From Tardiphaga sp052076105 (GTDB lineage: Bacteria > Pseudomonadota > Alphaproteobacteria > Rhizobiales > Xanthobacteraceae), in contig NZ_CP197245.1 in assembly GCF_052076105.1 (NCBI RefSeq), positions 2,914,001-2,978,000 on the forward strand: a DNA stretch of 64,000 bases. Reading direction: 5' to 3'. This document shows, piece after piece, positions 35,980 to 44,461 of the stretch. The notes below the pieces were generated by a model, which was given only the letters and a program-made list of their open reading frames with translations, was not told the origin of the DNA and searched no databases. Position 1 is the first letter of the stretch, and every line of letters starts with the position of its first letter. The position numbers and the translations under genes are program-made.

Positions 35980-37712
35980 AGCGCGCGGTCCAGGAAGTGC
36001 CCCGCCGATGCCGGCGCGGGCTGCACCGGTGCGCCCTCGCGGACCACGATATCGCCAGGCTGCAGATTGGCGCGGATCAGCGCCTGATTGAGCTGCGCCG
36101 TACCGGCCTGCAATTGCAGCGCCGTTGCCGGCCGCTCAGCCCACATCCGCACCGAGGTCTTGTCGCCGGTCAGCGAGACCAGCGCATGCACCGGGCCAGC
36201 GGGCTCGACATCGAGCGAGAAGCGCGCACGCCAGACCTGCTTGGCCGCCTCAGCCTCGCTGCCATTGCCGCCGTCGCGCGAAATCTCGAACTGCGCCATG
36301 GCCGTGCCAGCCGGCACCGCAAATGGAATTTCGAAACTCCAGCGCGGCGAAGCCTGATCGAGCCGCGGAGCCGCAAGACCGTCCGCACGATCCGGCAAGG
36401 ATGCCACCTGCAGCAGGGTCTGGCGCGCCAGTGCAGCATCGGTATCCGCGAGCAGATGATGGACGGTGGCAGTCAGCGGCGCATTGGCCGGGAGTGTCGG
36501 TAGTGCCATCGCCTGCGCCGTCGGCAGCCCACCGCGCAACGGTGGCGGCGGCAGGTTATTGCGTGCGATGTTGGTGTTGGCACTTGTCTGGCCCGCTGAT
36601 GCTTTCGCAGCAGGCAGCAGATCCATCATCATATTGTCGTCGAACACCAGCGACGCTGCGCTTCCCATGCCCTTCGGAGCCGTCTGCAACGCTTCCCGAA
36701 ACAGGTTGAGCGCTACGCCATTGGCAGCCAGGCGTGCAGCCGCTTCGGGGGCTTTCGCCACGACCGGCGCGCTTTGAGACGCAACATCGAGCACCGGCTC
36801 GTCTGCGGCGAGAAGTCCAGCCTGCTGCAGCGGATCGTTCTTGATGCTGGCCTTGGGCAACATGGCCACTGTCACCGCAGCAGCCTGCGCCTGCTGTGCA
36901 GTGACCTGCGCCACGACATTGGGGAGCGCGTTTGCCAATGCCGATGCCGGCTGCTCCGGCGTAACCACCGGCGTCGCTGCATTCGCCGGCGCTGGCGTTG
37001 TGCCCTGGGTCTGACTCGCCATGGCGAGCGTCGTCGCCAACGCCTGACGCAACACGATCAATGCCGCTTTCATGTCGGGCAGCCCGCCTTGCGGCAGCGA
37101 TCCCTTGGCCAGCGCCGATTCCAGAAACAGGCCGGAATTCTGGAACGCCGACTTGACGTCCTCGCCGGTGAGCTGGGCATCGAGCGGCGGACGTTGCGCC
37201 AGTACCTGCGCGACTGCCCGCTGCAACTGTTGCGGCAGCCCCTGCAGCGAGGTCGCGGCACCGAGATTGGCAAACAGCGTCGCCAGACTCGCCTGCTGCG
37301 TCACGGCGCTTTGCGTGGCGGTGGAGACAGCCTGGGCTTCAAGCGATGTCAGCTGGATCTTGGACGTCGCGATGGCATTGGCGAGATTGATCGGCAGATC
37401 CGGCGCGAGCGTGACATTGCCGGAGGACGCGCCACCCGCCTGCCCTGCACCTGTGTTCTGCGGTGTGACGACGGCAAGCTGGACATTGCCGTTGTCCATC
37501 TTCGACACCGCGAATTGCAGCACCTGCCCGGCCTGCAACGGCACCTGCGATTGCACGTCGATCGTGCTGTGCCCGATGGCGATACGAACCTGATTGTCTG
37601 GCGAGACCGACAGCACGCGGCCGGCAATCACGCTGCCGGGCTGAAACGCGACTTCGCTCGCCACGCCCTGCGCGGAGACAACCGGTAAGATCGAGTTGAC
37701 GGGAGTCGGCAT
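35976..37712 (-). CDS. fliK: Flagellar hook-length control protein FliK family
   Basis: 578 residues: a beta-rich N-terminus (GSVIAGRVLSVSPDNQVRIAIG), a long Ala/Gln-rich middle, and a C-terminal Flg_hook domain (WSFEIPFAV, RARFSLDVEPAGPVHALVSL, VRMWAERPATALQLQ, LIRANLQPGDIVVREG). FliK measures hook length and switches export specificity by contact with FlhB's C-terminal domain, which matches the FhlB neighbour. The ATG at 37712 is preferred; GTG at 37742 is possible. A CtrA-type box lies 46 bases upstream. No other flagellar genes are near. Confidence 0.85.
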   Translation of the reverse strand: MPTPVNSILPVVSAQGVASEVAFQPGSVIAGRVLSVSPDNQVRIAIGHSTIDVQSQVPLQAGQVLQFAVSKMDNGNVQLAVVTPQNTGAGQAGGASSGNVTLAPDLPINLANAIATSKIQLTSLEAQAVSTATQSAVTQQASLATLFANLGAATSLQGLPQQLQRAVAQVLAQRPPLDAQLTGEDVKSAFQNSGLFLESALAKGSLPQGGLPDMKAALIVLRQALATTLAMASQTQGTTPAPANAATPVVTPEQPASALANALPNVVAQVTAQQAQAAAVTVAMLPKASIKNDPLQQAGLLAADEPVLDVASQSAPVVAKAPEAAARLAANGVALNLFREALQTAPKGMGSAASLVFDDNMMMDLLPAAKASAGQTSANTNIARNNLPPPPLRGGLPTAQAMALPTLPANAPLTATVHHLLADTDAALARQTLLQVASLPDRADGLAAPRLDQASPRWSFEIPFAVPAGTAMAQFEISRDGGNGSEAEAAKQVWRARFSLDVEPAGPVHALVSLTGDKTSVRMWAERPATALQLQAGTAQLNQALIRANLQPGDIVVREGAPVQPAPASAGHFLDRAL

Positions 37713-37757
37713 GTGAGCGGCACCGGACAATGGTGCAGCCACGCTAGTTAACGGTCG

Positions 37758-37772
37758 TTAACTTCCAATTAA
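37758..37772. promoter_or_regulatory. CtrA-type site TTAA-N7-TTAA ahead of fliK
   Basis: TTAA-CTTCCAA-TTAA is an exact match to the CtrA half-site consensus spacing and lies 46 bases before fliK, a gene type often CtrA-controlled in alphaproteobacteria. Another TTAA lies six bases further (37748). The second TTAA includes the stop codon of the upstream ATP12 gene. Confidence 0.6.
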
Positions 37773-38560
37773 CCCGCGGACGGAACGACCGCCTTCAGCA
37801 CGGTCACGGCAGCGTTGAAATCCACCTGGCGCGCCGCACGCCGCGCGGCGACTTCCTCGTCGAGACCCCACTTCTCGATATTCCAGTCCTCGTCGACAAA
37901 GGCGGCGGTCCAGACCTGATCAGCATTGAGATGACCATGGAGCAGCGCCAGCGCGAGCAGCGCAGAGCCGGTGATCGTCGTCACCAGATGCAGCGCGGCA
38001 ACTGCCCATGGATCGCTCGGCAGCGCCGCACGGGCAGATGCGATGGCCTGTTCGGGCTGGTCGACATGCACGATGCCCTCAGCCAGAATGAAATGCGCGC
38101 CGAGATCATCGGCAGCCCAGAACAAGACGGGATCCCATGCCGCAGCTTCGCGCGCGATAAGCGCCTCGGGATAGCTCGCGCGGTAGAACAAGAGATCCGT
38201 GCCGAAGTATTTTGCGATATCGTCAGCCACCGCCTGAGTCTGCGCCTCATCGCGGATCGCATCGATAACGCTATTGGCCAGCCGGGTCACCGGCATGCTC
38301 GTGGGGTCGATGACATCCTGCTGCGCGTCCCATTCCGCAACCATGACCTCGGCAATGGCGCGCTTGGGAACGACCAGCGGATGGCGCGATGGCGTGCGCA
38401 CGATCTTGTCGTCGAGCGTGATGGCATAGCCGTCCGGTGTTTCGCTAAACCCGACGGTCTTGTAGAAGCGCTTGCGCTGCGGACCACGCGTTGACTGTCG
38501 CACCGCCTCTTGCGGGTCGAGCTGCGACTGGCCGAACACGTCGTCAAACAATTCACGCAT
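37769..38560 (-). CDS. ATP12 family F1-ATPase assembly chaperone
   Basis: 263 residues: KRFYKTVGFSETPDGYAITLDDKIVRTP is the ATP12 start block, and FGTDLLFYRASYPEALIAREAAAWDP the central one. The mitochondrial homologue binds the F1 alpha subunit; in alphaproteobacteria the role is assumed similar. Stop codon TAA is within the CtrA-type box. Next gene fliK is 56 bases downstream on the same strand. Confidence 0.93.
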   Translation of the reverse strand: MRELFDDVFGQSQLDPQEAVRQSTRGPQRKRFYKTVGFSETPDGYAITLDDKIVRTPSRHPLVVPKRAIAEVMVAEWDAQQDVIDPTSMPVTRLANSVIDAIRDEAQTQAVADDIAKYFGTDLLFYRASYPEALIAREAAAWDPVLFWAADDLGAHFILAEGIVHVDQPEQAIASARAALPSDPWAVAALHLVTTITGSALLALALLHGHLNADQVWTAAFVDEDWNIEKWGLDEEVAARRAARQVDFNAAVTVLKAVVPSAG

Positions 38561-38636
38561 CGATGGTCTCAAATCCTATTCGCCGACCGTCAATCTACGC
38601 GACTGACAGGCGCCACGCGAGATCAAATCGCTCGTG

Positions 38637-38960
38637 TCAGCGATTGGCGCAGGCCCGCGAATAGGTCGCACGATCATTGGGGCCGAGCCCCGCAGCGGCG
38701 CCATCCTGAAGGCAGTCGGTGATGCGATCGCTGAAGGATCTCCGCGCCTGCGGTACATTCTGCTGTCGCGGCAGATCGCCGAGCTTGGGCACGATCGGTA
38801 CTTCGATCCGCGGCGGTGGCGGCGCCGGCGGCAGCGGCGTGATCAGCGCCGGATTGCCGGGCACTCCAATATACTGCGCCAATGCCGGCGCAGCGGACAA
38901 CACCACCACAACGGCGACCGACACGGCGAATGGGATGGAACGATGTCTCATCCGTCCCAT
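38637..38960 (-). CDS. Small exported Pro-rich protein, unknown function
   Basis: 107 residues. Signal peptide with SIPFAVSVAVVVVLSAAPALAQ, then a Pro-rich part (ITPLPPAPPPPRIEVP) and a C-terminal end with two cysteines (DCLQDG, RACANR). Starts at ATG 38960 or 38951. It lies between bluB and the ATP12 gene on the same strand. No domain beyond a common C-terminal pattern seen in Bradyrhizobium hypothetical proteins. Confidence 0.72.
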   Translation of the reverse strand: MGRMRHRSIPFAVSVAVVVVLSAAPALAQYIGVPGNPALITPLPPAPPPPRIEVPIVPKLGDLPRQQNVPQARRSFSDRITDCLQDGAAAGLGPNDRATYSRACANR

Positions 38961-38989
38961 GTTGTCACGATCCCGCGTCACATCAAGTG

Positions 38990-39670
38990 TCAGCGCCGGA
39001 CAATGTGATCCGCCGCCATGTGACGGCATTCCCATCCGGCGCGCTCGAGTTCCGGCCGATCATCACTAATTTCGGGATAGCCGATGCAGAAATAGCCGAT
39101 CAGCCGCCAATCACTGGGGATATCGAGCGTCACTGCGATGGCGGCAGGATCGAGGATCGAGACCCAGCCCATGCCAATGCCCTCCGCGCGCGCGGCGAGC
39201 CACATGGTCGCGATCGCCGTCACCACCGAATAATCCACCATCTCCGGCATGGTGCGGCGGCCGAGGCCGTGGCCGACATCCGTCGCGTGATCTGCAAACA
39301 CCGCGAGGTGGCATGGCGCTTCGCGCAGGCCGGCGAGCTTGAGCGTCGCATAGTTCTGCGCGCGTTCGCCGGTATAGGCGCTCAATGCCTCGGCATTGCA
39401 GGCGCTGAAATTCTCCAGCACCGCCTGACGGCGTGACGCATCATCGACAATGACGAAACGCCACGGCTGGCTCAGGCCCACCGAAGGCGCAAGGCACGCA
39501 GTGTCGATCAGGCGATCGAGAAAGCCCGCAGGCAGTGGATCGGATTTGAAGTGCCTGATATCGCGGCGCCACACGAACAGGTCATGCAGACGCGCGCGAA
39601 ACGCGGCGTCGAACTCCGGCGCCCCGGTTGTTGCCGGCGTCACGCGCGGAATGTTGTCGGAGCCCGACAA
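38990..39670 (-). CDS. bluB: 5,6-dimethylbenzimidazole synthase BluB
   Basis: 226 residues if the TTG at 39670 is the start. Nitroreductase fold with BluB marks: RRDIRHFKSDPLP, APSVGLSQPWRFVIVDD, YTGERAQNYATLKLAGLREAP, and AARAEGIGMGWVSILDP. BluB breaks down reduced FMN with oxygen to form the lower ligand of cobalamin. There is no ATG in the right region; TTG, four bases after the preceding stop and next to AGTAGGG, gives the family length. A GTG nine codons later is an alternative. No cob genes or cobalamin riboswitch are near. Confidence 0.87.
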   Translation of the reverse strand: MSGSDNIPRVTPATTGAPEFDAAFRARLHDLFVWRRDIRHFKSDPLPAGFLDRLIDTACLAPSVGLSQPWRFVIVDDASRRQAVLENFSACNAEALSAYTGERAQNYATLKLAGLREAPCHLAVFADHATDVGHGLGRRTMPEMVDYSVVTAIATMWLAARAEGIGMGWVSILDPAAIAVTLDIPSDWRLIGYFCIGYPEISDDRPELERAGWECRHMAADHIVRR

Positions 39671-39674
39671 CGCC

Positions 39675-41135
39675 CTACTCTTCCGGTGCGTTCTCGATCG
39701 GATCGAACCGGTCGTGTTCGAGACCGAGCAAGTTCCACGACTGCAGCATGTGCGGCGGCAGCGGCGCCGTCGCGTCAATCACTCCGCCGCGCGGATGCGG
39801 GATCACGATGCGGCGCGCCAAGAGATGCAGGCGCTTCTGGATGCCGCCGGGTAGCTGCCAGTTCTCGATGTTGAAATATTTGGGGTCGCCGACGATGGCG
39901 TGGCCGATATGCGCCATATGCGCGCGCAACTGATGCGTACGTCCCGTCACCGGCTTCAGAGACACCCACGCCAGCTTCTGCGCCGAGGTTTCCACGACAG
40001 CATAATACGTCACCGCGTGGCTCGCGCCCTCGTCGCCATGTTTTGCGACACGCATAATCGTGTCTTCCTCGTTCTCTTCCTTGGCCAGATAGGTCGAGAT
40101 GCGGCCCTGCTTCGGCTTCGGCACGCCGGCAACCAGCGCCCAGTACATCTTGCGCGCGGATCGTTCGCGAAATGCACCGGTCAGATGGGTCGCGGCAAAA
40201 CGTGTCTTCGCGATCAGCAGGCAGCCCGAGGTTTCCTTGTCGAGGCGGTGCACGAGGCGTGGCTTCTGGCCTTTGGCATCGCGCATCACCTCAAGCATCA
40301 TGTCTACATGCCGCGTCGTGCCCGAACCGCCCTGCACGGCGAGGCCGGCCGGCTTGTTCAGCACCATGACGTCCGCATCCTCGTAGATCGTCATTTCCTT
40401 GAGAGCTTCGAGCGTCTTGGTGGCGGCTTCGGAGAGCACTCCGACCACCTTCGGCGCATCGAGCTTCAGCGGCGGAATACGGACGGTCTGCCCTTCTTCC
40501 AGGCGATCCTTGCTATCGGCGCGCTTGCCGTTCACGCGCAGCTCGCCTTTGCGAACAATGCGCTGGATGTGGGAGAACGACAGGCCGGGGAAATGCGCTT
40601 CGAGAAAGCGATCGACGCGCATGCCGTTTTCGTCAGGCGTGACGATGACGTTCTGCACGGCGGTGGGCAGCGGCGCTGGTGCGACTTCCGGCTTCGCCGG
40701 TTCTTCGTCGAGATAAGGCGCAGGTGGTCGCGGCTCGCGAAGCGGCGCGTTGCCATAGCGCGGCGCGGGCTTGCCGCCCGGACGCGGACCGGAAGGACGC
40801 GAGCTCGGTGGACGCTTGCTGCCCGGTCGGTCGGAGCGTTGCGGCGCATCGAAGCGTTCGGCCCGTTCGGCGCGCTGAGGGCGTTCGGATCGCTCGGCAC
40901 GCTCCGGCCGCTCGGACCACTCCGAGCGTTCACCGGCACGCGCACGCGGCGGGCGGGCGCTCATCGGGCGATCGCTGCTCACGCGGCCGGCCTTGCCGAA
41001 TGACGGCCGGTCGCCTTTGGATGCCCCAGCTTTGGCGGCAGCCGCCTTCGGTGCGGCGCCCTTACCACGCGGCGCCTTGCTGCGCTCACCACCGGGGCCG
41101 CGCTTGGCGAGAGGCTTCTTGTCGCGACGGCTCAT
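39675..41135 (-). CDS. RluA family pseudouridine synthase with long basic/acidic N-terminal extension
   Basis: 486 residues; usual RluC/RluD length is about 320. Residues 1-160 are low-complexity: Lys/Ala/Gly first, then Arg/Glu/Ser/Pro repeats of RSERPERAER type. The S4 domain follows (MRVDRFLEAHFPGLSFSHIQRIVRKG), then the synthase with catalytic Asp in RLVHRLDKETSG. It isomerises uridine in 23S rRNA. ATG overlaps the stop of rarA by four bases (ATGA); bluB follows after four bases. Confidence 0.92.
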   Translation of the reverse strand: MSRRDKKPLAKRGPGGERSKAPRGKGAAPKAAAAKAGASKGDRPSFGKAGRVSSDRPMSARPPRARAGERSEWSERPERAERSERPQRAERAERFDAPQRSDRPGSKRPPSSRPSGPRPGGKPAPRYGNAPLREPRPPAPYLDEEPAKPEVAPAPLPTAVQNVIVTPDENGMRVDRFLEAHFPGLSFSHIQRIVRKGELRVNGKRADSKDRLEEGQTVRIPPLKLDAPKVVGVLSEAATKTLEALKEMTIYEDADVMVLNKPAGLAVQGGSGTTRHVDMMLEVMRDAKGQKPRLVHRLDKETSGCLLIAKTRFAATHLTGAFRERSARKMYWALVAGVPKPKQGRISTYLAKEENEEDTIMRVAKHGDEGASHAVTYYAVVETSAQKLAWVSLKPVTGRTHQLRAHMAHIGHAIVGDPKYFNIENWQLPGGIQKRLHLLARRIVIPHPRGGVIDATAPLPPHMLQSWNLLGLEHDRFDPIENAPEE

Positions 41136-42463
41136 GATTGTCTCTCGTTCCTCAGCCTGGCCCAATAATCCAGCCGCTTGCGAATCTCGCGTTCGAACCC
41201 GCGCTCCGGCGGATCATAGAAGGTCTGCCGCCCCAAGGCTTCCGGGAAATAGTCTTGCCCGGAGAAACCTTCTGGCGTGTCGTGGTCATATTGATACCCG
41301 TCGCCATAGCCTTCGGACTTCATCAGCTTGGTCGGCGAGTTCAGGATGTGTTTCGGCGGCAGCAGTGAGCCGCCCTCCTTCGCCGTCCGCATCGCCGCCT
41401 TGTAGGCCACATAGGCGGCGTTCGATTTCGGCGCGGTGGCGATGTAGATCACCGCCTGTGCGATGGCGAGTTCGCCTTCGGGATGGCCGAGGAAATCATA
41501 GGCGTCCTTGGCGGCGTTGCAGATCACCAGCGCCTGCGGATCGGCAAGACCGATATCCTCCACCGCCATCCGCACCACGCGGCGCGCCAGAAACAGCGGA
41601 TCCTCGCCGGCATCGAGCATGCGCGCGAGATAATACAGCGCGGCGTCGGGATCGCTGCCGCGCACCGATTTATGCAATGCAGAGATCAGATTGTAATGGC
41701 CATCGGCCGACTTGTCGTAGATCGGCGCGCGGCGCTGCAGGATGTCCTGCAATTGCGCGGCACTGAATACTTCATTGGTTCGCGCAGCGCGCCAGACTTC
41801 CTCGACCAGTGTCAGTGCAGCGCGGCCATCGCCATCGGCCATCCGCACCAGCACGGCACGCGCCTCAGCATCGAGCGGCAGCGCGCGGCCTTCGACCTTC
41901 TCCGCATGCGCAAACAGTTTCTCGATCGCCGCTGCATCCAGCGACTGGAACACCAGCACGCGCGAACGTGACAACAGAGCGGCATTGAGTTCGAAGGACG
42001 GGTTCTCGGTGGTGGCACCGACCAGCACCACGGTGCCGTCTTCCATGACCGGCAAGAACGAGTCCTGCTGCGCCTTGTTGAAGCGATGCACCTCGTCGAC
42101 GAACAGCAGCGTGCCCCTGCCCATCTCGCGGCGCGCGCGCGCGGCTTCGAACACTTTCTTCAGATCGGCGACGCCAGAGAACACCGCCGAGATCTGCTCG
42201 AACTGCAATTCGGTGGCATCAGCAAGCAGCCGCGCGACGGTGGTCTTGCCGGTGCCGGGCGGTCCCCAGAATACCAGCGAGCCCAATGTGCGGGTTTCCA
42301 GCATCCGCGTCAGCGCGCCATCGGGGCCAAGGATATGATCCTGCCCGACGACGTCGGACAGCACACGCGGCCGCAGCCGCTCAGGCAGCGGACGCGGCGC
42401 GTCCTGCTCCAGCCCGGCTGCGGCAAACAGGTTTGCAGAAGGCGTGGGTTGTTTCGGGCTCAT
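41132..42463 (-). CDS. rarA: Replication-associated recombination protein A (RarA/MgsA)
   Basis: 443 residues of the AAA+ clamp-loader type: LRPRVLSDVVGQDHILGPDG, Walker A GPPGTGKTT, Walker B LLFVDEVHRFNKAQQD, sensor GATTENPSFELN, and C-terminal region with SVRGSDPDAALYYLARML. RarA acts at stalled replication forks. ATG overlaps the degQ-like gene's stop by four bases, and its own stop overlaps the RluA-family ATG, so translation is coupled throughout. Confidence 0.96.
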   Translation of the reverse strand: MSPKQPTPSANLFAAAGLEQDAPRPLPERLRPRVLSDVVGQDHILGPDGALTRMLETRTLGSLVFWGPPGTGKTTVARLLADATELQFEQISAVFSGVADLKKVFEAARARREMGRGTLLFVDEVHRFNKAQQDSFLPVMEDGTVVLVGATTENPSFELNAALLSRSRVLVFQSLDAAAIEKLFAHAEKVEGRALPLDAEARAVLVRMADGDGRAALTLVEEVWRAARTNEVFSAAQLQDILQRRAPIYDKSADGHYNLISALHKSVRGSDPDAALYYLARMLDAGEDPLFLARRVVRMAVEDIGLADPQALVICNAAKDAYDFLGHPEGELAIAQAVIYIATAPKSNAAYVAYKAAMRTAKEGGSLLPPKHILNSPTKLMKSEGYGDGYQYDHDTPEGFSGQDYFPEALGRQTFYDPPERGFEREIRKRLDYWARLRNERQS

Positions 42464-43872
42464 CCGCCGAGTGTAACGTTGATCTGCTGGCCGCCGCGCA
42501 CCACCACGATGCGCCACAGCCGCGCACCCTCGCGCGTCACCTTGTCGAGATCGCTGGTCTTGCCGATCTTGGTACCGTTGACCGCGACGATGAGGTCGCC
42601 CTTCTGGAAGCCGACGCCAGCCGCAGTGGCCGAGTCGGTCAGCTCCGTAATGACAACGCCTTCGGTGCTGGAATCCAACCGCAACTCGTCGGCAACGGCC
42701 GGCGAGATATTGGCGATCTTGGCGCCCTGGAATGGCGAACGTGCCGTCAGCGTGATCTCGTCGCGGCCGGTGTCGGGCGCAGCTTCGAGCGCAACGGTCA
42801 GTTTCACCGGCTTACCGCCACGTTGCGCATCGAGCTGCGCAGTGCCGCCGAGCGGCCGCGTCGCGAAGCGATATTCGAATGCATTCGGATCCTCGATGGT
42901 CTGGCCATCGATGGCGGTCACGAGATCGGAAACCTTGAGGCCGGCCTTTGCCGCCGGGCTGTTCGGCGTAACATTCACGACCAGCGCGCCGGATGGCGTC
43001 TTGAGACCGAGCGTCTCGGCAATTTCAGGCGTGATGTTCTGCAGCCGCGCACCGAGCCACGGACGCTTCACGGCCTTGCCGCCTGATTTGGCGGAGGCAA
43101 CGACGACGCGCACCATGTTGGCCGGGATCGCGAAGCCGATGCCCTGCGAACCGCCGGAGCGCGAGAAGATCGCGGTGTTCACGCCAACCAGCTTGCCGGT
43201 CATGTCGACCAGCGCGCCGCCGGAATTCCCGGGATTGATCGCAGCGTCGGTCTGGATGAAGAACTGATAGTCGGTGATGCCGACCTGCGTACGCGCAAGC
43301 GCGGATACGATGCCGTGGGTCACCGTCTGGCCAACGCCGAACGGGTTGCCGATGGCGAGAACGACGTCACCAACCAGCAGGTCGTCGGAGTTGGAGAAAT
43401 CCAGCGTCGGAAATTTCTCTTTCGTGTCCTTGATGCGCAGCACTGCCAGATCGGTGCGGCTGTCCTTCAGCACGATCTCGGCTTCGAACTCGCGCTTGTC
43501 CGCCAGTGACACCTTCACCTGGTCGGCGCCTTCGATGACGTGGTTGTTCGTGACGACGAGACCCGACGCATCGACCATCACGCCTGAACCGAGCGAGCGT
43601 TGCATCTGCTCCGGCTGCATGCCCTGCCCGCCGAAGAAGCGACGGAACACCGGATCGTCCAGCAGCGGATTACGGTTCTGCACAGTCTTGGCCGCATAGA
43701 CATTCACCACGGCCGGCTGCACGCGCTGCACGATCGGCGCGTAGGACAGCTTCATTTCCGTGGGCGATGTCGGGACCCGGCGATCTTGTGCAACAGCCGG
43801 CGCGAGTGCGGAGGACAGGACAATGGCGCACAGAGCGGAAGCGGCAGCAGCGTTGCGGAAAAATGGGATCAT
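42460..43872 (-). CDS. degQ: Do family serine endopeptidase (DegP/DegQ, HtrA)
   Basis: 470 residues. Signal peptide to about SSALAPAVA. Trypsin-like triad: His in VVTNNHVIEGA, Asp in RTDLAVLRIK, Ser in NPGNSGGALV. Two PDZ domains follow (WLGARLQNITPEIAETLGLKT; PFQGAKIANISPAVADELRLD). It degrades or holds misfolded periplasmic proteins. GAGGCCCCG precedes the ATG. First gene of the run to rarA, the RluA-family gene and bluB. Confidence 0.95.
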   Translation of the reverse strand: MIPFFRNAAAASALCAIVLSSALAPAVAQDRRVPTSPTEMKLSYAPIVQRVQPAVVNVYAAKTVQNRNPLLDDPVFRRFFGGQGMQPEQMQRSLGSGVMVDASGLVVTNNHVIEGADQVKVSLADKREFEAEIVLKDSRTDLAVLRIKDTKEKFPTLDFSNSDDLLVGDVVLAIGNPFGVGQTVTHGIVSALARTQVGITDYQFFIQTDAAINPGNSGGALVDMTGKLVGVNTAIFSRSGGSQGIGFAIPANMVRVVVASAKSGGKAVKRPWLGARLQNITPEIAETLGLKTPSGALVVNVTPNSPAAKAGLKVSDLVTAIDGQTIEDPNAFEYRFATRPLGGTAQLDAQRGGKPVKLTVALEAAPDTGRDEITLTARSPFQGAKIANISPAVADELRLDSSTEGVVITELTDSATAAGVGFQKGDLIVAVNGTKIGKTSDLDKVTREGARLWRIVVVRGGQQINVTLGG

Positions 43873-43937
43873 CGGGGCCTCTTTGAGGAAATCGCGGCGA
43901 ATATAGGCTGCTGAGCGGGGCAATAGAAGGGCAGGAA

Positions 43938-44342
43938 CTAGCTTGCGTCCGCCGGCACATCCTTCTCCACCGGCGCTTTTTTGCGCGGCTGGGGCGCTAC
44001 GGCCGCGACCGACTTCTGGCGCATCTTGTGCGCGTCCCCCCACGCCTTGAGGGCATCGATGACCGGACGCAATCCGAGCCCGGTTTCCGACAGTGCATAT
44101 TCGACCCGCGGCGGGACCTCGGCATAGACCGTCCGGACGATCAGCCCATCCTCTTCGAGCGCGCGCAGCTGCTTGGTCAGCATGCGCTGGGTGATCCGTG
44201 GCATCAGCTTGCGCAGCTCGCCGAAACGCAGCCGCCCCTGCTGCAAATGATACAGGATCACGCCCTTCCACTTGCCGTCGATTAGATCGAGCGTCACCTC
44301 GACGGGACAGCCCGGCCCGTTGCCGAAATCACGCCGTTTCAC
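43938..44342 (-). CDS. HxlR family transcriptional regulator
   Basis: 134 residues: winged helix with CPVEVTLDLIDGKWKGVILYHL, RFGELRKLMPRITQRMLTKQLRALEEDGLIVR and YALSETGLGLRPVIDALKAWG, followed by a Lys/Pro-rich tail. HxlR regulators often sense electrophiles or aldehydes through the N-terminal Cys (here Cys12). GTG start. Divergent from the quinone oxidoreductase gene, its probable target. Confidence 0.92.
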   Translation of the reverse strand: MKRRDFGNGPGCPVEVTLDLIDGKWKGVILYHLQQGRLRFGELRKLMPRITQRMLTKQLRALEEDGLIVRTVYAEVPPRVEYALSETGLGLRPVIDALKAWGDAHKMRQKSVAAVAPQPRKKAPVEKDVPADAS

Positions 44343-44354
44343 TGCAAATTTCCA

Positions 44355-44411
44355 ATAGTATCCATTCGGTGACTATATCCCTGAAATGACAGTACTTGCA
44401 ATTATTGTCAT
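44355..44411. promoter_or_regulatory. Candidate HxlR operator region
   Basis: ATAGTATCC-attc-GGTGACTAT (44355-44376) is an imperfect inverted repeat with 7 of 9 positions paired. A second, ATGACA-N14-TGTCAT (44386-44411), lies toward the plus-strand gene. Both are between the divergent regulator and oxidoreductase genes. Confidence 0.45.
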
Positions 44412-44461
44412 GCCGGGACACCTGTTTTTGGACATTCCCGCCAGGAGCATGGAGCGCACCA

